A stretch of 34,258 bases of DNA. Source: an uncultured Candidatus Peregrinibacteria bacterium. GTDB lineage: Bacteria; Patescibacteriota; Gracilibacteria; Peribacterales; Peribacteraceae. The position numbers were made by a program, and so were the translations under genes. The notes under the pieces were generated by a model. The model did not search any database, had not been told where the DNA came from, and worked only from the letters and a program-made list of their open reading frames with translations. Below, piece by piece: positions 30,999-34,258 of this stretch (positions within the stretch are counted from its first letter, which is position 1; every line of letters begins with the position of its first letter). The stretch is from positions 67,007 to 101,264 of the forward strand of contig CAINVY010000011.1 of the NCBI GenBank assembly GCA_903854335.1. The letters run 5' to 3'.

Positions 30999-31961
30999 AT
31001 GACTTCGTTCTCTTGGGCTGCGGCCTCTCGTCCGATCATTAGCCTCGCACCGATGGCGGGCGTGACGGATGCGTCCTATCGGCAACTCATCAAGCGTATC
31101 GCGCCGGAAGTCATGGTGTATTCCGAATTCCTGAGTACGGATGCGCTGCGGTACGGAGCGAAGAAGACGCTCCGGATGATGCATTTCGATCCATTGCTTG
31201 AGCGGCCGTTCATCGTGCAGATCTTTGGCAAGAAGCCGGAGCATTTCGTCGAGGCCGCGAAGGTCGTGGAGCAAATGGGAGCGGACGGGATCGATATCAA
31301 CATGGGATGCCCGGCGGCGCGCGTGGTGTCGTCTTCGCATGGTTCCGCATTGATGAAGAATCCCGAACTTGCCGCCGAGCTCGTCGCATCGACGGCGAGT
31401 GCCGTGTCGATTCCGGTGTCCGTGAAGACGAGGCTCGGGTGGGATTCCTCGGAGAATCTGATTCCCTTCTGCGAGAAGCTGATCGCGGCGGGAGCCAGCG
31501 CACTCGCGGTGCATGGGCGAACGTTTATGCAAAAATTTCACGGAGAAGCCGATTACGAGCCGATCTACGAACTTAAACGCAGAGTGCAGGTTCCCGTCAT
31601 CGGCAACGGAGACATCAGGAGCGGTGCCGATGCGGTGGCGAAGCTTGGAAATTTGGATGGCGTGATGATCGGCCGCGCGACATTCGGCAACCCGTGGGTG
31701 ATGCGTGAAATCGTGGATGCTCTTTTGCACGGGAAAACCGTGCCATCGACGATGACATTTGCCGAAAAAATCCCTTTCATCATCCAGCACTGTCGCTTTG
31801 CAGTAGAGCAGAAGGGCGAGAGGAGGGGAATGCTCGAGATGCGGCGACACTTGGCGAGTTACGTGAAAGGAATTCCGGGCGCTGCGGAACTCCGCGCAAA
31901 ACTCGTGCGTGTGGAGAGTGTGGCGGCGGTGGAAGACATCCTCGGAAGTATTCCCCTGTAG
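30999..31961 (+). CDS. tRNA-dihydrouridine synthase (DusB-like)
   Basis: FMN enzyme that reduces uridines in the tRNA D-loop to dihydrouridine using NADPH. The 320-residue product has the family start LAPMAGVTDASYRQL, YSEFLST, the catalytic Cys104 in INMGCPAARVV, Lys in KTRLGW and His/Arg in VHGRT. The later VIGNGDI and GVMIGRATFGNPW bind FMN phosphate. The ATG at 30999 is chosen because the fold starts soon after; ATGs at 30978 and 30981 are also possible. It converges with rplA with one base between the stops. The Dus subtype is not certain. Confidence 0.92.
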   Translation: MTSFSWAAASRPIISLAPMAGVTDASYRQLIKRIAPEVMVYSEFLSTDALRYGAKKTLRMMHFDPLLERPFIVQIFGKKPEHFVEAAKVVEQMGADGIDINMGCPAARVVSSSHGSALMKNPELAAELVASTASAVSIPVSVKTRLGWDSSENLIPFCEKLIAAGASALAVHGRTFMQKFHGEADYEPIYELKRRVQVPVIGNGDIRSGADAVAKLGNLDGVMIGRATFGNPWVMREIVDALLHGKTVPSTMTFAEKIPFIIQHCRFAVEQKGERRGMLEMRRHLASYVKGIPGAAELRAKLVRVESVAAVEDILGSIPL

Positions 31962-31962
31962 A

Positions 31963-32664
31963 TCAGAGTTGCACTTTCACGCTCGGTCCCATCGAGGGGC
32001 AGATGGCGATGGAGCGAATGTACTCGCTTTTGATACCGGAGGGTTGTGCTTCTTTGACGGCCTGGATCACTGTGGCGAGGTTTTCCTCGAGCTTCTTCGC
32101 ACCGAAGGACACTTTGCCGAAGACCGCGTGGATGATGCCTTGCTTGTCCATGCGACACTCGATGCGTCCTTTCTTGAGCTCCGCGATCGTCTTGCCGATG
32201 GAATCCGTGACCGTGCCGGCCTTGGGAGAGGGCATGAGTCCTTTCTGTCCCAGGATTTTGGCGACTTTTCCAAGGTCCTTCATGAGGCGGGGCATCGCGA
32301 CGGCCACGTCGAAATTCAACTTTCCTTCGGCGACGTCTTTAATGAGATCTTCATTGCCGATGACATCTGCTCCCGCTTCCTTCGCCTCGGCGATCTTGTC
32401 ATCGGTCACGAACGCGGCCACGCGTACGGACTTTCCGATGCCGTGGGGCAGGGAGACCGTGGTGCGGACCAGTTGATCGGCTTGGGTGGTATCCGCGTTG
32501 ATGCGGATGTGAACTTCGGCGGTCGCGTCGAACGTGCTCGTGGAGAGATTCATCATGAGCTCCACTGCTTCCCCGATCGGATAGAGGGGTTTTTTGACGA
32601 GGGCTTTCTTCTCGGCGTATTTCTTTCCGCGCTGTCTTACGAGGGGGCTTCGCTTGGAGGCCAT
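31963..32664 (-). CDS. rplA: Ribosomal protein L1
   Basis: Large-subunit protein of the L1 stalk, binding 23S rRNA and often repressing its own mRNA. The 233 residues start with MASKRSPLVRQRGKKYAEKK and include VSLPHGIGKSVRVAAF, LGQKGLMPSPKAGTVT (the L1 signature) and a complete C-terminus. Length is normal. It has its own promoter and a structured leader. It is separated from rplK by a membrane-protein gene rather than following it directly. Confidence 0.97.
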   Translation of the reverse strand: MASKRSPLVRQRGKKYAEKKALVKKPLYPIGEAVELMMNLSTSTFDATAEVHIRINADTTQADQLVRTTVSLPHGIGKSVRVAAFVTDDKIAEAKEAGADVIGNEDLIKDVAEGKLNFDVAVAMPRLMKDLGKVAKILGQKGLMPSPKAGTVTDSIGKTIAELKKGRIECRMDKQGIIHAVFGKVSFGAKKLEENLATVIQAVKEAQPSGIKSEYIRSIAICPSMGPSVKVQL

Positions 32665-32678
32665 GGTGAATGGGGGGA

Positions 32679-32713
32679 ACGTGGTGCAGGCCCCCTAAAA
32701 CGGGGTCCCACGT
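32679..32713 (-). promoter_or_regulatory. Stem-loop in the rplA leader, possible L1 autoregulatory site
   Basis: On the transcript ACGTGG (32713-32708) pairs with CCACGT (32684-32679). Inside, GGACCCC faces GGGGGCC with one mismatch and a TGCA bulge on the 3' side. It begins within a few bases of the predicted transcription start and ends 14 bases before the ATG. A helix with an asymmetric internal loop is the general shape of L1 mRNA sites; I cannot verify the specific L1 consensus. Confidence 0.45.
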
Positions 32714-32721
32714 AGGGCAGC

Positions 32722-32749
32722 ATTGTACGAATATTAGGCGTAAGCGCAA
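32722..32749 (-). promoter_or_regulatory. Promoter of rplA
   Basis: Minus strand TTGCGC (32749-32744), a 16-base spacer and TACAAT (32727-32722). The expected start is near 32715, right before the leader stem-loop. It overlaps the intergenic space after the membrane-protein gene. Confidence 0.5.
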
Positions 32750-32753
32750 GTCT

Positions 32754-33389
32754 TCAGCGCTTCTTCTTCGCGTGCGATGCGGACTTCGCTGTAGCTAGAC
32801 CGTGATGGGGAGAGGTTTTGCGCATTTGCACGGCCTGGAATCCTCTGGACTTCGTTGCCTTGGGAACGTGCGTGCACCAGCCGAGGAAGAGGCCGTAGCA
32901 GAGGAAGACGACCGGACTTCCCCACCAGTAATCTGGATAGGGCCAGGACGAGAAGAGCATGGTAGAAACAATCGAGGTTACGGCCGCTAGGAGAGAGAAG
33001 AAGGAGATGAACTTGAAGGCGTACCGGAAGATCAAGGACGGAACCAGGCGCGAAGCCTCGTCGAGCTTTTCCATGTGGCTTTCATTCCAGAGGTAGATCA
33101 ATCCGCCGAAGATGAAGATGAGGAGTAGCGCGAGGTAGCCGTTTGCCGGCAGGGCGCGATTCGTTATGACGCCGAAGAGTGCCGGCAGCCCGCTGAGCGT
33201 CATGAAAACGGCACCGATGCCTTGCAACATGTAACGGTACAACGCCTTCGTCGTCTCCGCCGGCTTCGCTCCGGGAATCATGAGAGATGGAAGAAGGAGC
33301 AGGGCGAGAAGTCCGGTAACGCCGAACGCAATGGCGAGACCGTCGACCAAACCCAGGATACCGCCGATGGAGGGGAGGGGGAGCGACAT
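32754..33389 (-). CDS. Multi-pass membrane protein between rplK and rplA
   Basis: A 211-residue protein with about five transmembrane segments (AIAFGVTGLLALLLLPSLMI, YMLQGIGAVFMTLSGLPALF, YLALLLIFIFGGLIYLW, FKFISFFSLLAAVTSIVSTM, SPVVFLCYGLFLGW). The C-terminal tail is strongly basic (TAKSASHAKKKR), which would face the cytoplasm. I recognise no family. Its place inside the L11-L1 ribosomal gene pair is unusual. The ATG at 33389 has no Shine-Dalgarno. The 93-base gap to rplK shows no clear promoter, so it may be cotranscribed with rplK. Confidence 0.7.
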   Translation of the reverse strand: MSLPLPSIGGILGLVDGLAIAFGVTGLLALLLLPSLMIPGAKPAETTKALYRYMLQGIGAVFMTLSGLPALFGVITNRALPANGYLALLLIFIFGGLIYLWNESHMEKLDEASRLVPSLIFRYAFKFISFFSLLAAVTSIVSTMLFSSWPYPDYWWGSPVVFLCYGLFLGWCTHVPKATKSRGFQAVQMRKTSPHHGLATAKSASHAKKKR

Positions 33390-33482
33390 AGGATGTGTGG
33401 GTGGATGTAAGGTTACGCCCGCTCAATGTATTGATGCACGAGAAATGCGTTGCGGGAGTGAGAAGAAATGATATTCCAGCAC

Positions 33483-33905
33483 TCACTCAATCGTGATTCC
33501 CATGCTTCGTGCCGTCCCCGCGATAATGCGTTCGGCGGCCTCGATATCGGCTGCGTTCAAATCCGGCATCTTCGCCTCCGCAATCTTGCGGAGATCCGAT
33601 TTGGAAATCTTTCCGACCTTCTTCTTGTTGGGCTCGCCGCTCCCGCTCTCGATCTTCGCCGCCTCCTTGAGGAGTGCGGAGGCCGGAGGTTGCTTGAGGA
33701 TGAAGGTGAAGCTGCGATCCTCGTAGACGGTGATCTGCACCGGGATGAGCTTGCCCTGCTGGTTCTTCGTTTTCTCGTTGAATTTCAAGCAGAATCCGGC
33801 GATATCCACGCCGGCTTGTCCGAGTGCGGGGCCCAGCGGAGGGGCGGGGTTCGCCTGTCCGCCTCGTGCTTGCACTTTGATGATTTTCTTGATTGCCTTT
33901 GCCAT
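33483..33905 (-). CDS. rplK: Ribosomal protein L11
   Basis: Large-subunit protein at the GTPase-associated centre, contacting elongation factors. The 140 residues carry the family start [20 protein letters not shown] and [20 protein letters not shown], then [19 protein letters not shown], and end with [16 protein letters not shown]. Length is normal. A good promoter ends 9 bases before its ATG, so the transcript is nearly leaderless and has no room for a Shine-Dalgarno. Confidence 0.98.
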   Translation of the reverse strand: MAKAIKKIIKVQARGGQANPAPPLGPALGQAGVDIAGFCLKFNEKTKNQQGKLIPVQITVYEDRSFTFILKQPPASALLKEAAKIESGSGEPNKKKVGKISKSDLRKIAEAKMPDLNAADIEAAERIIAGTARSMGITIE

Positions 33906-33914
33906 AGCCGGAGC

Positions 33915-33943
33915 ACTCTAGAGATTTTGTCTATTTCAGTCAA
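33915..33943 (-). promoter_or_regulatory. Promoter of rplK
   Basis: Minus strand TTGACT (33943-33938), a 17-base spacer and TAGAGT (33920-33915). The expected start at about 33908 leaves a leader of about 3 bases. Confidence 0.6.
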
Positions 33944-33999
33944 TCATCTTTCTTCGGGGCTGTGGTGATTCTTTTTGGGGGTGAGGGGTTGTAACTCTT

Positions 34000-34030
34000 G
34001 TCCTTCTTTCTCAAGGCGAGAAAGAAGGAC
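34000..34030. repeat. Perfect 13-bp hairpin upstream of rplK
   Basis: GTCCTTCTTTCTC (34000-34012), loop AAGGC, GAGAAAGAAGGAC (34018-34030). One arm is all pyrimidine apart from its first G. There is no T tract on either side, so it is not a typical terminator. Confidence 0.7.
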
Positions 34031-34258
34031 GAAGAAAGCGCTCCGCGCACCAATGCTAACGTCATTCCATCCATCGATAATGGAGAGTCTTTTCCTCGAT
34101 GCATACCATTCGGTGCTATTCCACCCCGTGGTGCGCGGCTCCGACCGATTTTTTTATGCGCCGCAGCGCAACAAACAACAAAATTCCATGGTTCCCACTG
34201 GATATCCCACTTCCAACTCTGATAGTTCCAAAGATTGTTACCGTTAGGAGGGTAACGG
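34031..34258. other. Stretch without a supported gene
   Basis: No frame here looks coding and no tRNA is seen. The window ends in an inverted repeat CCGTTA-GGAGGG-TAACGG (34241-34258). It may be part of a longer structure cut by the edge. Confidence 0.4.

Noticed and set aside
34000-34030. Hairpin as a rho-independent terminator
   Set aside because: No run of T follows it on either strand.
33975-34247. Plus-strand ORF of 90 codons at the window end
   Set aside because: Crosses the perfect hairpin, has no recognisable domain and an unlikely composition; no promoter or start signal supports it.
1-34258. CRISPR array, insertion sequence or prophage
   Set aside because: No regularly spaced direct repeats, transposase, integrase or phage structural genes were seen.
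33906-34258. A tRNA or secE/nusG upstream of rplK, as in many bacteria
   Set aside because: No cloverleaf and no matching reading frame is visible in the remaining 350 bases.

Overview
The window reads as chromosomal DNA of a bacterium with a small, compact genome, most likely a Candidate Phyla Radiation lineage near Peregrinibacteria/Peribacteria. That placement is an inference. It rests on a complete mevalonate route with archaeal-type early enzymes, PrgI and pilin type IV secretion genes of the kind common in such genomes, tight gene packing, almost no Shine-Dalgarno sequences, and TGA read as stop (trpS and the AAA+ gene end in TGA), which argues against the TGA-glycine lineages Gracilibacteria and Absconditabacteria.

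Layout. 1-1139: three small unrecognised ORFs, the first cut by the window edge. 1168-4436: a LysM/SleB-like wall hydrolase, an RluA-type pseudouridine synthase, trpS and maf. 4538-10072: a two-gene unit, a fused transglutaminase-like/von Willebrand A protein followed by a 1030-residue MoxR-like AAA+ ATPase. 10109-15767 (minus): HMG-CoA reductase, archaeal-type HMG-CoA synthase, thiolase, a DUF35 OB-fold fused to a guanylate-kinase-like domain, an anchored protein and a YgjP-like metalloprotease. 15791-17746 (plus): a GHMP kinase and a diphosphomevalonate-decarboxylase-like protein. 17743-19763 (minus): idi, uppS and a second GHMP kinase. Together these form a route from acetyl-CoA to undecaprenyl diphosphate inside about 8 kb.

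19928-23396 holds a possible Myb-like protein, tRNA-Gly(TCC), yidD, small membrane proteins, a HIT protein and a secreted protein. 23408-30861 (minus) holds rpsA with an extra C-terminal domain, a TraC-like protein, a PrgI protein, clpC under a CIRCE-like operator, an AI-2E family transporter and a type IV secretion pilin. 30999-33905 holds a tRNA dihydrouridine synthase (plus) and rplK, a membrane protein and rplA (minus). The last 350 bases are non-coding as far as I can see and contain a perfect 13-bp hairpin.

A cross-cutting signal is that many genes have a -10-like box ending only 6-9 bases before the ATG, with no ribosome binding site. This suggests widespread leaderless transcription. 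The exceptions with real leaders are clpC (CIRCE), rpsA and rplA, each of which has a symmetrical element in the leader.
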